Shown here in pieces: positions 1 to 9,045 of a stretch of 64,000 nucleotides of DNA (positions within the stretch are counted from its first letter, which is position 1; each line of letters opens with the position of its first letter). The stretch is from Pelobacter propionicus DSM 2379. Lineage in GTDB: Bacteria; Desulfobacterota; Desulfuromonadia; Geobacterales; Pseudopelobacteraceae. The stretch spans positions 372,001 through 436,000 of the forward strand of contig NC_008609.1 in the NCBI RefSeq assembly GCF_000015045.1, given 5' to 3'. Position numbers and translations under genes: made by a program. The notes beneath the pieces were generated by a model that saw only the letters and a program-made list of their open reading frames with translations, did not search any database and was not told the DNA's origin.

Positions 1-1049
1 GAGGTCTCTTCCGGTCTCTGTTCGCACGCCCGTCGGAAGAGTTCGGGACTGGCCGCGATTTCCTCCACGAAAGCGCTCTCCAGTGGTTCCAGCAGGCGCA
101 CCAGATCCCGCAGCATGGCCGGGGGAAAGCCTTCGGCGATCCGTCGCAGCGCGTCCCCGTCCGCACCCTTCCGCCGGAGCAGTTTCCGCAGCAGGGCCGG
201 CCGGTTGCGCAGCAGCTCCTGCCAGTCGTCCTTGATTACCTCCGCGTGTCCTGTTGTCAGCGCCTCTTCGAGGCGCGTACGGAGAGACCCTCGGGTCGCG
301 GAATCGTCATGGTCGGGGAGATGCCCTGTCCCGGTCCGCATGTCTGTCACCGGAACGTCGCTCTGTTCCCGCTGATCCAGCAGGCTGAGCAGGATTGTTT
401 CCCATACGTCCCGGCGCTCCACGGTGGAGGGGAGGGAGGCCAGTGCGGTGGAGAACAGCTCTCGCAGCGAACGGCTCCAGATGGTCTGTCCCGGTGCCAG
501 CATGCGTGCCAGGTCTGCCGCGACATGCTCCCCGAATTGGCGGACGATTCTGGCTACTGTCCGCTCTTGGCGGAGCCTGTCCCCCAGGAGGCGGCGCAGG
601 CTGGTGGCGTCGCAGGAGAGGAGCTGCTCTGTCAGCTCCTCCATGGTCCGCCCGTCGGCCAGGTCAGCGTTCCAGGGTATGCAGCCGGTGGCCAGGAAAT
701 ACTCCAGCCGTTCCCGTCCATGTTCCCCGGGGGGGATGACCCTGCACCCCGCACGTGCCTCTCCGCCGTGCAGCAGGTTCTCCCGCAGTGCCGCTTCGAG
801 TCTCTCCCGGAGACGCTCGCCGGCGGCTTCGCTCCAGCCGTCACTCCCGATGCTTCCCAGATCGATGTCCAGGCGGTCGATGCGCAGCACCCCGGCGGGA
901 GGGGCGAGTCTGGTGAAAACCTCGTCCACGATCTCCAGCGCCAGGCCGGAAGCGAAGGAGCGCAGCTCCTCCTGCTGCTCGAATGCCGCCTCCTCCGAAG
1001 GGAACGAGACCTGGAACAGGGCGTTTTCCACCATGTGGGCAGCGGTCAT
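1..1049 (-). CDS. eCIS tape-measure protein, Afp14-like (partial)
   Basis: This gene runs off the left window edge. About 349 N-terminal residues are visible and the stop lies outside. Tape-measure proteins set the length of the contractile tail and occupy the tube lumen. I see the motif RIDRLDIDLG at residues 56-65, which resembles the 'R(I/L)xxLxIDLG' signature near the N-terminus of contractile-injection-system tape measures, followed by a long helical, Glu/Leu/Arg-rich region with no obvious catalytic motif. The ATG (1047-1049) overlaps the upstream baseplate gene's stop (1046-1048), so the two are translationally coupled. Position at the distal end of the cluster fits Afp14. The AAA+ ATPase (Afp15) would be expected next, outside the window. 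Confidence 0.8.
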   Translation of the reverse strand, partial: MTAAHMVENALFQVSFPSEEAAFEQQEELRSFASGLALEIVDEVFTRLAPPAGVLRIDRLDIDLGSIGSDGWSEAAGERLRERLEAALRENLLHGGEARAGCRVIPPGEHGRERLEYFLATGCIPWNADLADGRTMEELTEQLLSCDATSLRRLLGDRLRQERTVARIVRQFGEHVAADLARMLAPGQTIWSRSLRELFSTALASLPSTVERRDVWETILLSLLDQREQSDVPVTDMRTGTGHLPDHDDSATRGSLRTRLEEALTTGHAEVIKDDWQELLRNRPALLRKLLRRKGADGDALRRIAEGFPPAMLRDLVRLLEPLESAFVEEIAASPELFRRACEQRPEET

Positions 1050-3511
1050 GGCAGGTCCCCTTCTCTCTCGCGGGACCGGGTATCCCGAAGTAAAAGCACG
1101 AGCGCGCGGGAGGTCCGCTCCAGTTCGGGATCGCCCGGCTCTGGGGCGTTCATGCGACACAGCCAGGCGGCGAAGAGCGTTTCGAAAGCTGCCATGGTCT
1201 CGAATCGGAGCCAGTGACATTCCGCCAGGATGTGTGCCGGACAGTTCCGCTGCACCGTTTCCTCGGCCAGGCGGCGGAAGTTCCGATCCCGGCAGCGGGC
1301 GGTCCAGGCGGGGAACAGCACGCTCACCCGGAAGGGGAAGAAATCCGCGGGAACGCCATCTTCCCGGCCGTGCGTACCCCGGGGCCGGAGCAGGATGTGT
1401 TCGACGACGTGCATTCCCTCGCTCCCAAGGCTGAGGCCGACCAGCAGCCGGCGCAGGGCATTGGCGCTTGTCACCGCGCTCCCCTGATCCGGAAACAGTC
1501 CGATCCGCCACCACTTGCCGCTGTCGGAGGCGGCAAAAAGCAGCTGCGTACCCGTTCCCTGGGGGGCGATGCGGTAGTTATCCAGCGCAACGCCGCGTTG
1601 CAGCAACGATGGCGTCAGTCGGCCGCTGTCCGTGAAGCAGATTCCGGCGGTCAAGGGGCGCAGCTCCTCCGGCGTTCCGCCGTCGGGACCGCTGAGCGGG
1701 ACCTGGAACCACGGGGAGTCATTGCCCGGCTCTTCCGCCGGGACCGGCAGCCCGGGTTCCGTGCCCGAAAACGCCGAGTCGTCACCCAGGATGAAACCGG
1801 CGGAGAGAATCGGCCGGGTCAGGGAACGATGACTCCCGGAGCCGAAGCCGAGCATCAGGCTGACCCGCCGGTGCAGTCCCGAGACTCCGGCCCCGCTCTT
1901 GTCTGCCGCGCCATAGTCGGGCGCTTCCCCCCTGTCCCTGCCCAGCTCCACGATCTGATTCAGGAAGGCGGCTTTCTGGCGGACGGCGATTCTCTCCGTC
2001 TCCTGGGGGGGATGGTAGGAGCTGAAATCCCGCAGGGCGCTCGGGGAGACGCGTTCCCCGTACAGGGCGAGCAGGTAGTCCAGAAGCCGGTTCTTGCGCT
2101 CGAAGACGTTGTCATGCTTCTCCACCAGCGCGGCGATGGATGCTTCCGCCTGTTCCGGGTAGACCCGCTCCAGATCGGCGATGCCGCTCTCTTCCAGGGT
2201 CTGGTGCCAGTAGGTTCGTTGCGGTGAGCTTTCGATGGAGAACAGGGTGCGCAGGTTCCCCTGGTTGGCCAGGAAGTTGGCCATGAGCTGCTCGAACGGC
2301 AGCAGATACCCCTTCAGCTGCGCCGCGGCTCCTCTCCTGCGCGGCGATGCGGATTCCGCCACTCCGAACCTGCCGATGCCGTAGATGGCCGGGAACTGGT
2401 TCTGGATGGAGACGTACCGTCCCAGGTCGCGGAACTCCCCGTGCGGCAGGGGGGCTATGGCGGAGAGGTCCTGGGGAGCATGCCTCATGGATCTCCTGGC
2501 GAAATCCAGTTCCCCGTACCTGGCCTCCAGCTCCCGGGCCGACACCACGACCCGCCGTCCGCTCCGGGTCAGCTGCACCCTGATCTCCCCATCGCTTTCG
2601 GGGATGTTCAGGTACACCGCGGTTTCGGCTCCCTCGCACGCCATGCCGCTATGGTAGGTACGCCCCCCGCTTTCCAGGAACAGGCTGGTGATGTTCTCGA
2701 CACCGTCGATGGATCTGATCACCGAGTAGAGGTCGGAAACCCTGATTTCATCCCGGGCATCGTCCAGGTCGTCATCGCGGATGAATCCGAAACGGGTGAG
2801 CGGTCCCCGGAAGATCTCTTCCGGCTCCACTCCCTGGCGCAGCGCCTCTTCGTACCCCCGGGAGGAGATGCCGCCGCTGATCGACCGGGAACAGAGATGG
2901 TACAGTTCGGAGAGGATCTCGGTTGCCGGGCGGCCGGCGCCGATTTCGATTTCCCCGTGCAGTACGCAGCTGATCTCCCGGACGAACACGATCTCTTCCA
3001 GATCTTCGCAGAGGTTCCGCGACGATGAGCAGACCCGGGAAACCCGCGCCCGGATCTCCTCCCGCATGGCCCTGTGTTCCGCCCCCTCGCTCCGTTCCTT
3101 CAGCCGCAGCACAACCCGGAGCAGCGGGCCGTAGGGGCCTTCCACGGTGGTCAGCCAGACATTATCGATCTCGGGAACCGCGTCGAAGATCGCCGTGCGG
3201 TAGTCGTCGATGGTGGTCGGGCGGCAGGGGAAGATCCGTTCGGCGGGGTGGAGCGCGAGCCTGTCGCACTCCAGGGAGCCGTCCTGTCCTGCCAGAAGGT
3301 CCTCCACCGGGAAGCCGGTGCGGTAGATCAGGTCGGTCAGGCCGTAGCAGAGCTGTTCGAGGATCGTGACGCCGGGGTCGTGGAGGTTGTAGTCGGTCCA
3401 GAGGTCGCCGGCAAGCTCCTGGACGGAGCCGATCCCCTGCCGCTTCAGCTCCTCGAAGCTCCCCTGCTCCTGAACGCCTGTTGAGCGTCGTATAGTTCTG
3501 GTTTCCGGCAT
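1046..3511 (-). CDS. eCIS baseplate protein, Afp12-like
   Basis: This 821-residue protein is a large baseplate component. Near the N-terminus (about residues 39-52) is DYNLHDPGVTILEQ, followed by LTDLIYRTGF. This 'YNxHDPGxTxLE...YxLTDLxYRT' block is characteristic of large baseplate proteins in Bacteroidetes- and Geobacter-type eCIS loci. The C-terminus contains a MHVVEHILLRPR segment, also typical. In the particle it would form part of the wedge ring that links spike hub and sheath. It lies 22 bp downstream of the fibre-like gene and overlaps the tape-measure start by 3 bp. The Afp12 label rests on gene order after Afp11. The family itself is fairly clear, the exact equivalence less so. Confidence 0.75.
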   Translation of the reverse strand: MPETRTIRRSTGVQEQGSFEELKRQGIGSVQELAGDLWTDYNLHDPGVTILEQLCYGLTDLIYRTGFPVEDLLAGQDGSLECDRLALHPAERIFPCRPTTIDDYRTAIFDAVPEIDNVWLTTVEGPYGPLLRVVLRLKERSEGAEHRAMREEIRARVSRVCSSSRNLCEDLEEIVFVREISCVLHGEIEIGAGRPATEILSELYHLCSRSISGGISSRGYEEALRQGVEPEEIFRGPLTRFGFIRDDDLDDARDEIRVSDLYSVIRSIDGVENITSLFLESGGRTYHSGMACEGAETAVYLNIPESDGEIRVQLTRSGRRVVVSARELEARYGELDFARRSMRHAPQDLSAIAPLPHGEFRDLGRYVSIQNQFPAIYGIGRFGVAESASPRRRGAAAQLKGYLLPFEQLMANFLANQGNLRTLFSIESSPQRTYWHQTLEESGIADLERVYPEQAEASIAALVEKHDNVFERKNRLLDYLLALYGERVSPSALRDFSSYHPPQETERIAVRQKAAFLNQIVELGRDRGEAPDYGAADKSGAGVSGLHRRVSLMLGFGSGSHRSLTRPILSAGFILGDDSAFSGTEPGLPVPAEEPGNDSPWFQVPLSGPDGGTPEELRPLTAGICFTDSGRLTPSLLQRGVALDNYRIAPQGTGTQLLFAASDSGKWWRIGLFPDQGSAVTSANALRRLLVGLSLGSEGMHVVEHILLRPRGTHGREDGVPADFFPFRVSVLFPAWTARCRDRNFRRLAEETVQRNCPAHILAECHWLRFETMAAFETLFAAWLCRMNAPEPGDPELERTSRALVLLLRDTRSREREGDLP

Positions 3512-3533
3512 GTCGTCCTCTGAAACCGGGGTG

Positions 3534-4331
3534 TCATTCGTCGTCCGAATCCGGCAGACAATCGTTCATGAAGCTGTCGAACCAGAGCCTGGTCAGGTAG
3601 AACCTGATCCGTATGCCGTCGCCGTAATCGCTGTTGGATTTGAGCTGCAACCGGTACTCCCGGTTGGTGCCTGACCAGCGCAGCTTCAGCTTGTCCCCCA
3701 GGGAACGGTAGTGGGCCTGGTGGTAGCTGATCCGTTTCTTCAGGTTGAGGAAGTTGAACAGGAACCCGACCGGGTTGAAGGTGTTCAGGGCGAAGGCGTG
3801 CATGAGCGCGTATTTTCCGGTCCGCTTCTTTCCCACCCCGGCCATGACCTCGAAGGCCTGACAGCCGTCCAGGGGACCGGTGATGTCGTGCCACTTCCCG
3901 TCGGCCGGAACGGAGCTGTTGCCGTCGGGACCGACGCCGATGCGCCCCTGACTACGGATGACGCCGGCAACGTCCAGGGTGAACTCCGGGGCCTGGGTGT
4001 TCACTCCCACCTTTCCCCCCGGATCGAGGGTCACGGAAGGGGTCTCGTTCCCCTCCTGGTCCCGTGCGCTGAAGCTCAGGGCGTTCCGTTCCCTGTCGCG
4101 GGTGAAACCCAGGGACCAGTCGAACCGCCCCGGTTCCCCGGCGCGGGAGAAGCTCATCAGGGTATGGTGTTCCTCCTGGGTGGCTACTTCGATCCCGTTG
4201 TCCGGCGTCTTGGAAAACCCCTCGTCGACCATGTTCAGGGCCGAATCGATCAGGTCGTGAAACTGGCGTTCCGAAGGGAGGGCGCCCTTTCTGAAAAAGT
4301 TTTTCAGTGTGTCTCGGTTTCGTTTCGGCAT
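3534..4331 (-). CDS. eCIS fibre/baseplate-associated protein
   Basis: This 265-residue protein starts MPKRNRDTLKNFFRKG, then FHDLIDSALN, an N-terminal block I associate with eCIS loci. A middle segment (VGVNTQAPEFTLDVAGVI, about residues 109-126) resembles the 'VGIGTxxPxxKLDVxG' repeat of phage tail fibres and S74-type adhesins, but only one copy is present and there is no C-terminal peptidase S74 chaperone. The rest is a globular domain with no motif I recognise. The structure suggests an N-terminal baseplate anchor joined to a short fibre-like shaft and head, so a role in surface binding is plausible but inferred. It sits between two large baseplate genes, 6 bp downstream of the Afp11-like gene. 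Confidence 0.6.
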   Translation of the reverse strand: MPKRNRDTLKNFFRKGALPSERQFHDLIDSALNMVDEGFSKTPDNGIEVATQEEHHTLMSFSRAGEPGRFDWSLGFTRDRERNALSFSARDQEGNETPSVTLDPGGKVGVNTQAPEFTLDVAGVIRSQGRIGVGPDGNSSVPADGKWHDITGPLDGCQAFEVMAGVGKKRTGKYALMHAFALNTFNPVGFLFNFLNLKKRISYHQAHYRSLGDKLKLRWSGTNREYRLQLKSNSDYGDGIRIRFYLTRLWFDSFMNDCLPDSDDE

Positions 4332-4337
4332 GGTTTC

Positions 4338-7300
4338 CTAGCTGTCGATGATAAAGGTTCGCCCCACTTCCAGGTGGTCGATCCCGGTCGGCTCCGGTTC
4401 CGGAAAGCCTATGGAACCCATCGTCTCGACGAGGTGGCGGTCCGCGGGGATCGCCAGGCTCCACGGCCGCAGCGGTTCGAGCAGATCCCTGGTTGCCGGA
4501 TCTCCGCCGGGAAGCGGGTATCCTCCTTCTCCCCGCGGCGGGCGGGCGGTATCACTCAGGCCGTGGTTACGTTGTTCATCCTCGCTGGTGCGCAGGAGTG
4601 AGAATGCGGCAATGCATTCCACGTACTCCTGTTTCATCAGGTACGCCTCGATATCCTCCCGCCTGATGCGCCAGCCGAAGCGGGCCCGGCACCCCACTCC
4701 GCTCCAGGGGGAGAGGTACTCCGTGATCGCCCGGTTCAGTTCCTTCAGGTAGTGGCCGCGGCGCGCTTCGGCCGCAGGCGTCAGTTTCACGGAGCATCTG
4801 ACGTGAATCCGTTCATAGGCCGGGTTGCGCACCTCGATGGACGCGAAGGGAGGGGAGTGTTGCCGCAGGAACTCACCGATCCGGTTCAGCTCCGCCGCGT
4901 TCAGCATCGGGCTCGGATTTGGGGTATCGCCGCTGCTTTCCCCCCGGGGGACCACGACCACCAGCACCCGGCCGGGATGGGGGGCCCATCCCCGTTCGCT
5001 GCCCAGGGCGCCGAAGCATTTGACCTTGAATACGGCCGGGAAATGCTCCAGCACCAGCCGTTCGTAATCCCAGGGGAGCACGGCCCGGTTTTTATGCCGC
5101 AGCCGCTCCGAGAGCCTGATGACCTGCTCTGTCCTGTTTTCTCTCTCCCTGCCGCCGAAGCCGGCTGCCGGCTGGAGTGTCGCACCCAGTCCGGGGATGG
5201 ACATGCCGGGGCTGGTGATGCTGCCGGCCGGCAGGGGGGCGCTCACCGTCGCTCCCTCTTCCCCATCCATCTGTCGGGTGACCCTCAGGGCATTGGTGTG
5301 TACCGCATACAGGCTGCAGAAGGAATCCGGTGCTCCGTCCGAGCTGACGCGAAGCCAGAACAGGCCGTCCGGCATGACGCACTGTTCGCTGGTGAGCCCC
5401 TCCGGAAGGTCCAGGGTGATGATACCGGAAGATTGGAAGCCGCCGGTGCTGTCGGAAACGACCCGGACGTTTTCCAGGGGATGCCAGCGGTTGGAGGACA
5501 TGACATGCCAGGTGAGGGGGGAGCTTCGCCTGGTAACGGCATGGTTCGAGTCTTCCCTCATCTGGAAGAACAGGGTGAGGGTGCCGGAGATCCGCTCGGC
5601 GGAGATACCGATGAACAGGTTCCCGTCTCCGCCGTAACTTGGCAGCAGGCTGAGCCCGGCTTTTGGGGCGGACGGATACACGGTCTCCACGCCGAAGGGA
5701 TGGAGGTGAAACAGCTTCTCGCCGAGCCCGGCAGACTCCTGCGCTCCCTCGCCGCCGGGATGAATGACGCTGCGCGCGGTGTAATCCAGTGAAAGGGAGG
5801 AGATCTGCGGTGTGTAGGGGGGAGCGGGAAGCGGCTGCGTCTTCCTGACCCGTTTGCGTCTGGCGTTTTCCGTCAGCACCCGTGTCATGACGAGCGGATG
5901 CTCCCGGTGACCGAAGGCTGCCTCCGGCTCTGTCAGGGTGAGTTTCACGAAGCCGTTGCGCGCCTTCAGATCGAAGCGAGGCTCTGTCGTTCCCGGCCGG
6001 AATTCCGTGGGCTTCAGGTGGCGAATGACATCCACCGCAATGGTTTTCCGGGGGGAAATACGCTCGCCTTCACCGGCATGGTCGAACAGCACGGTACTGC
6101 TGCGTGTCTCCTGCCGGTCGGGTCTCCACCGGCCATCCCTCAGTACCGACATCTCCGCCTTGAACGAGGCGTTGTCGTAGCGCGTCTCATACCCCTGGTA
6201 ATGGAGCCGGAACCCTCCCTCCAGCGTCGGCAGGTCTGACCATTCCAGGTTCAGTTCCAGGCTGGTCAGCGGTTTTACCGACAGCTCAGGAGCGGTGATG
6301 GCGAAGTAGGAGTTGACCGCCGGGGAGGGACCGAAGGGGAGGAACGGCTGGGATGGGTCCAGCCTGCCGTGCTGATTGTACGCCATGAGCTCACGGACAC
6401 CGCTGACCCGTGTTTCGATGGCGATGTCCCTGATGCAGTGCCCCACGAGCAGGGAGTAGGGGCAGAGATTGGCCGTGGAGCGGATGCGGAAGCGCGCCAG
6501 GGGGAGAGCGGTTTGGAAACCGCCGCCGTGGAGTGTCCGGTCATAGGAGACGATGGGGGGAGCGTCGTGGTCCAGGCAGAAGGAGCAGTCGAGGCCGCTC
6601 TCCGTTTTCCCCGGGGGATCGGTGAGGGGGGAGACGAACAGCCGCGGTACGTCGTGCCACCCCGATTCCGCGGTGAGATCGACGGTGAAGATCCGTGCCG
6701 TGAGCCGGAAGAACAGGTCAATCCGGTCCTGGCTCAGGAGGTCCCGCACGAGATTTGCCGACTCCCCGGGCATGAAGGAGGCCGCGTGCCGTATGATCTC
6801 CAGCTTGTCGGCTCCGCTGAGCAGTTCGTCGCCGCCGAACAGATACTGGCCGAACAGTGCGCCGAAGGCGCCGCAGAACTCGGATTGACATCGAGCCTCC
6901 CGGAGCCGTTGCAGTACCGCGCTGACGGAGTCTCGCCCTTCACCCCCCCGGCTGAAACGGATCCTGACGCGGATCTCCCGCCGTCCCTCTCCCAGGAGCA
7001 GCAGGGGCGATGCAACGGCAAAGCCGAGTTCGGCTTCCTCTGACGTCAGGGGGCCGATTTCCCCATCAGGAGCTCCGAAGACGTGCCGGGGCGGCCCGTT
7101 CGCGTGCCTGCCGGAAGCGTCTCCCAGCGGATCTCCGGCCAGGATCCTGGTCACGTACCCCAGCTCGCGTTCCGGTGAAATCAGGGGGTCCCGCTCGAAA
7201 TAGAGCGTGCGCAGGGAGGTCACCCGCGCAGCCACCACGGCAAGATCGTTATCGGCACGGTAGACGGCCTGGTTCCCCTTGTCGTCCCTGCCGGCCGGAA

Positions 7301-8207
7301 ACGGGGTTCCCCGGGGGATGAAGGCGCCGCTGTGGCCGGAAGCCTGGAAGAGCAGGTGGGCGTGGTCCGGGGCCGCGGCGCGGGAAGCGGAGCGGAGGAG
7401 GTCGTTGTAATAGAAATCCAGGTGCCTGCGGGTGAAATCGTTCGCTTTCTGGCGGGCCGTTCCCATCAGGTGCAGAAAGGCGATGAACAGGGCCATGGCT
7501 GGGTTGTGGCGGCGGCTGCCCAGGGATCGCTCCAGGTGATGCCGGGCGGCTGCCTGGAGGAAGGAGAGCCCGCTTGCGAACGAGTCGAAGGCCGAGGTTA
7601 CGAACCTTCTGCATTGCTCCGGGCTCTCCGCCCCTCTCACGGGAGCCCTGGGAAACATCCCTGCTCCGGACGCCCCGACCCCCCAGATGGGGTGAAAACG
7701 GGCGAATCCTGACGTATACCGCTCTCCACCCTGTTCCAGGCGGCGGATAATTTCGCCGATACCGTGCAGTTCTGCCGCCAGCCTGTTGCGCACCGCCGCC
7801 TCGATGCTGAGGCTGAGGCTCTGTTCTGCCACCCCTTCCCTGTCGTTCAGGCGCCGGAACCAGTGATCCAGATCCCAGGCCAACCGGCAGAGGTAGAGCG
7901 CCGGGTTCAGGCAGTCCGGGCTGCGCCGCAGGAGCGTCATGAACTCGGCCTCGATCTTTTTCAGGTCGATGCTCAGGAGTCGGGCCATGATAACGGCTTC
8001 GTCGTTCATGAACAGTTCCGCCCAGTTTCCCTCCGTGCGGTTTTCCAGGGTATGGAAGCCAAGCATGGCCGCGAACTCGGCACTCTGGGCAAGCGCCGTT
8101 TCAAAGGAGATCTCGTCCGGCAGGAAGTATCCCTCTCCCAACGGGGGGGGGAAACGATCGTCCCGTTCGGTGCCGTCGCATATGTTCAGCCGGGTCCGCT
8201 GCGTCAT
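4338..8207 (-). CDS. eCIS large baseplate protein, Afp11-like (gp6/J type)
   Basis: This 1289-residue protein is the longest in the cluster. Its length, its place after gp25 and PAAR, and the C-terminal half (region around PWDYERLVLEHFPAVFKVKC, then repeated beta segments such as RVLVVVVPRG) match the baseplate-J/gp6-like Afp11 family. That family forms the iris ring of the baseplate and carries wedge contacts to gp25 and the sheath initiator. The N-terminal half holds a family-typical FTRRHLDFYYNDLLR segment at roughly residue 260. No enzymatic motif is seen. It lies 36 bp downstream of the gp25 gene and 6 bp upstream of the fibre-like gene. Confidence 0.75.
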   Translation of the reverse strand: MTQRTRLNICDGTERDDRFPPPLGEGYFLPDEISFETALAQSAEFAAMLGFHTLENRTEGNWAELFMNDEAVIMARLLSIDLKKIEAEFMTLLRRSPDCLNPALYLCRLAWDLDHWFRRLNDREGVAEQSLSLSIEAAVRNRLAAELHGIGEIIRRLEQGGERYTSGFARFHPIWGVGASGAGMFPRAPVRGAESPEQCRRFVTSAFDSFASGLSFLQAAARHHLERSLGSRRHNPAMALFIAFLHLMGTARQKANDFTRRHLDFYYNDLLRSASRAAAPDHAHLLFQASGHSGAFIPRGTPFPAGRDDKGNQAVYRADNDLAVVAARVTSLRTLYFERDPLISPERELGYVTRILAGDPLGDASGRHANGPPRHVFGAPDGEIGPLTSEEAELGFAVASPLLLLGEGRREIRVRIRFSRGGEGRDSVSAVLQRLREARCQSEFCGAFGALFGQYLFGGDELLSGADKLEIIRHAASFMPGESANLVRDLLSQDRIDLFFRLTARIFTVDLTAESGWHDVPRLFVSPLTDPPGKTESGLDCSFCLDHDAPPIVSYDRTLHGGGFQTALPLARFRIRSTANLCPYSLLVGHCIRDIAIETRVSGVRELMAYNQHGRLDPSQPFLPFGPSPAVNSYFAITAPELSVKPLTSLELNLEWSDLPTLEGGFRLHYQGYETRYDNASFKAEMSVLRDGRWRPDRQETRSSTVLFDHAGEGERISPRKTIAVDVIRHLKPTEFRPGTTEPRFDLKARNGFVKLTLTEPEAAFGHREHPLVMTRVLTENARRKRVRKTQPLPAPPYTPQISSLSLDYTARSVIHPGGEGAQESAGLGEKLFHLHPFGVETVYPSAPKAGLSLLPSYGGDGNLFIGISAERISGTLTLFFQMREDSNHAVTRRSSPLTWHVMSSNRWHPLENVRVVSDSTGGFQSSGIITLDLPEGLTSEQCVMPDGLFWLRVSSDGAPDSFCSLYAVHTNALRVTRQMDGEEGATVSAPLPAGSITSPGMSIPGLGATLQPAAGFGGRERENRTEQVIRLSERLRHKNRAVLPWDYERLVLEHFPAVFKVKCFGALGSERGWAPHPGRVLVVVVPRGESSGDTPNPSPMLNAAELNRIGEFLRQHSPPFASIEVRNPAYERIHVRCSVKLTPAAEARRGHYLKELNRAITEYLSPWSGVGCRARFGWRIRREDIEAYLMKQEYVECIAAFSLLRTSEDEQRNHGLSDTARPPRGEGGYPLPGGDPATRDLLEPLRPWSLAIPADRHLVETMGSIGFPEPEPTGIDHLEVGRTFIIDS

Positions 8208-8243
8208 GCTGCTCTCTCAGGGATGGGTGAAACGGTTCCGTTA

Positions 8244-8669
8244 TCAGAACCTGAGATCCGTTCCCTCAAGGAAATAGAACGGATAGACCATGTTGCTCCT
8301 GCTGTTGGTTGACCGCACGGTATAGGCGAGGGAGATGAGGACGACGCCGTCGTGGATGTTCCCGTCGTCAACGTCGATGCCGTCCAGGATGATGCGCGGC
8401 TCGTAGAAGAGTACGGCCCGGTCGATGGCGTCCTTCAGGGCGGTGACCGTGCTTTCGTTCATCTGCTCGAACATCAGGGCGTTGAGGCCGCAGCCGAATT
8501 CCGGGTGCATGAGCCGCTCACCCGGAATGGTGGAGAGCAGGATGCGCAGGCTCTCCCGGATATCCTCCTCGGCGGCCACCATCCTGACCTCGCAAGAATG
8601 GCGCTGAAACTCCGGTGGAAACCCCCAGCCCCTGCCGAGAAAACCGCCGCTCTCGTGCGCAGAATCCAT
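8244..8669 (-). CDS. eCIS baseplate wedge protein, gp25/GPW family (Afp9-like)
   Basis: This 141-residue protein belongs to the GPW/gp25 family, which seeds sheath assembly at the baseplate. Supporting motifs are GRGWGFPPEF near residue 12, the central EDIRESLRILLSTIPGERLMHPEFGCG block (written in parts: ESLRILLSTIPGER and HPEFGCGLN), then EPRIILDGIDV. 'LxTxxGERxMxPxFGCGL' and 'EPRI' are the gp25 hallmarks. The length is normal for the family. Despite the family's historical 'lysozyme' label, no muramidase active site is expected. The gene lies 9 bp downstream of PAAR and upstream of the large baseplate gene, the usual eCIS order. Confidence 0.9.
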   Translation of the reverse strand: MDSAHESGGFLGRGWGFPPEFQRHSCEVRMVAAEEDIRESLRILLSTIPGERLMHPEFGCGLNALMFEQMNESTVTALKDAIDRAVLFYEPRIILDGIDVDDGNIHDGVVLISLAYTVRSTNSRSNMVYPFYFLEGTDLRF

Positions 8670-8678
8670 CCCGTCCCC

Positions 8679-8981
8679 CTAGCCGCCGATGATCACGGTC
8701 ATGCATCCCATGACGATGCTGCCGCCATGGGCGGTGGTGTCGCCGATCCTGGCTGCCGGTTTGCCGCTGATCAGCACCGTGGCCGACCCCTTCACGATTG
8801 TGTCCGGAGGACCGACGCAGATGCAGCTGTCTCCCATCACCGCCGCGGGAAGCTTCCCTATCAGCACCGTGGCCACGCAGGGGCCGCTGACCGGCCCCCC
8901 CACGTGGGGGATGGGGGAGGGGAAGGCCGGGGTCTGCATGGGGCAGGTATGCATGTCGGTGATTCTGGCAGCCGGCGGCAT
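8679..8981 (-). CDS. eCIS spike-tip PAAR-domain protein, Afp10-like
   Basis: This 100-residue protein is nearly all PAAR domain. It starts MPPAARITDMHTCP and contains HVGGPV, GKPAARIGDTTAHGG and a closing MTVIIGG. The spaced His/Cys residues (H12, C14, H26 region, H near residue 85, C near 92) are consistent with the metal-bound cone tip that caps the VgrG-type spike. There is no C-terminal extension, so it carries no fused effector. It lies 64 bp downstream of the spike gene and 9 bp upstream of gp25. A small PAAR protein encoded separately next to gp25 is the standard arrangement in this class. Confidence 0.9.
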   Translation of the reverse strand: MPPAARITDMHTCPMQTPAFPSPIPHVGGPVSGPCVATVLIGKLPAAVMGDSCICVGPPDTIVKGSATVLISGKPAARIGDTTAHGGSIVMGCMTVIIGG

Positions 8982-9045
8982 GGTGCCTCCTCTCTCTTCA
9001 CGTTGGTTGCGCGGGATTCCCCCGTCTTTTATCCGCAGAATCGGG

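Noticed and set aside
246-1217. 323-residue plus-strand frame opposite the tape-measure and Afp12-like genes
   Set aside because: GC-rich shadow ORF without a ribosome-binding site. It also crosses the boundary of two well supported minus-strand genes.
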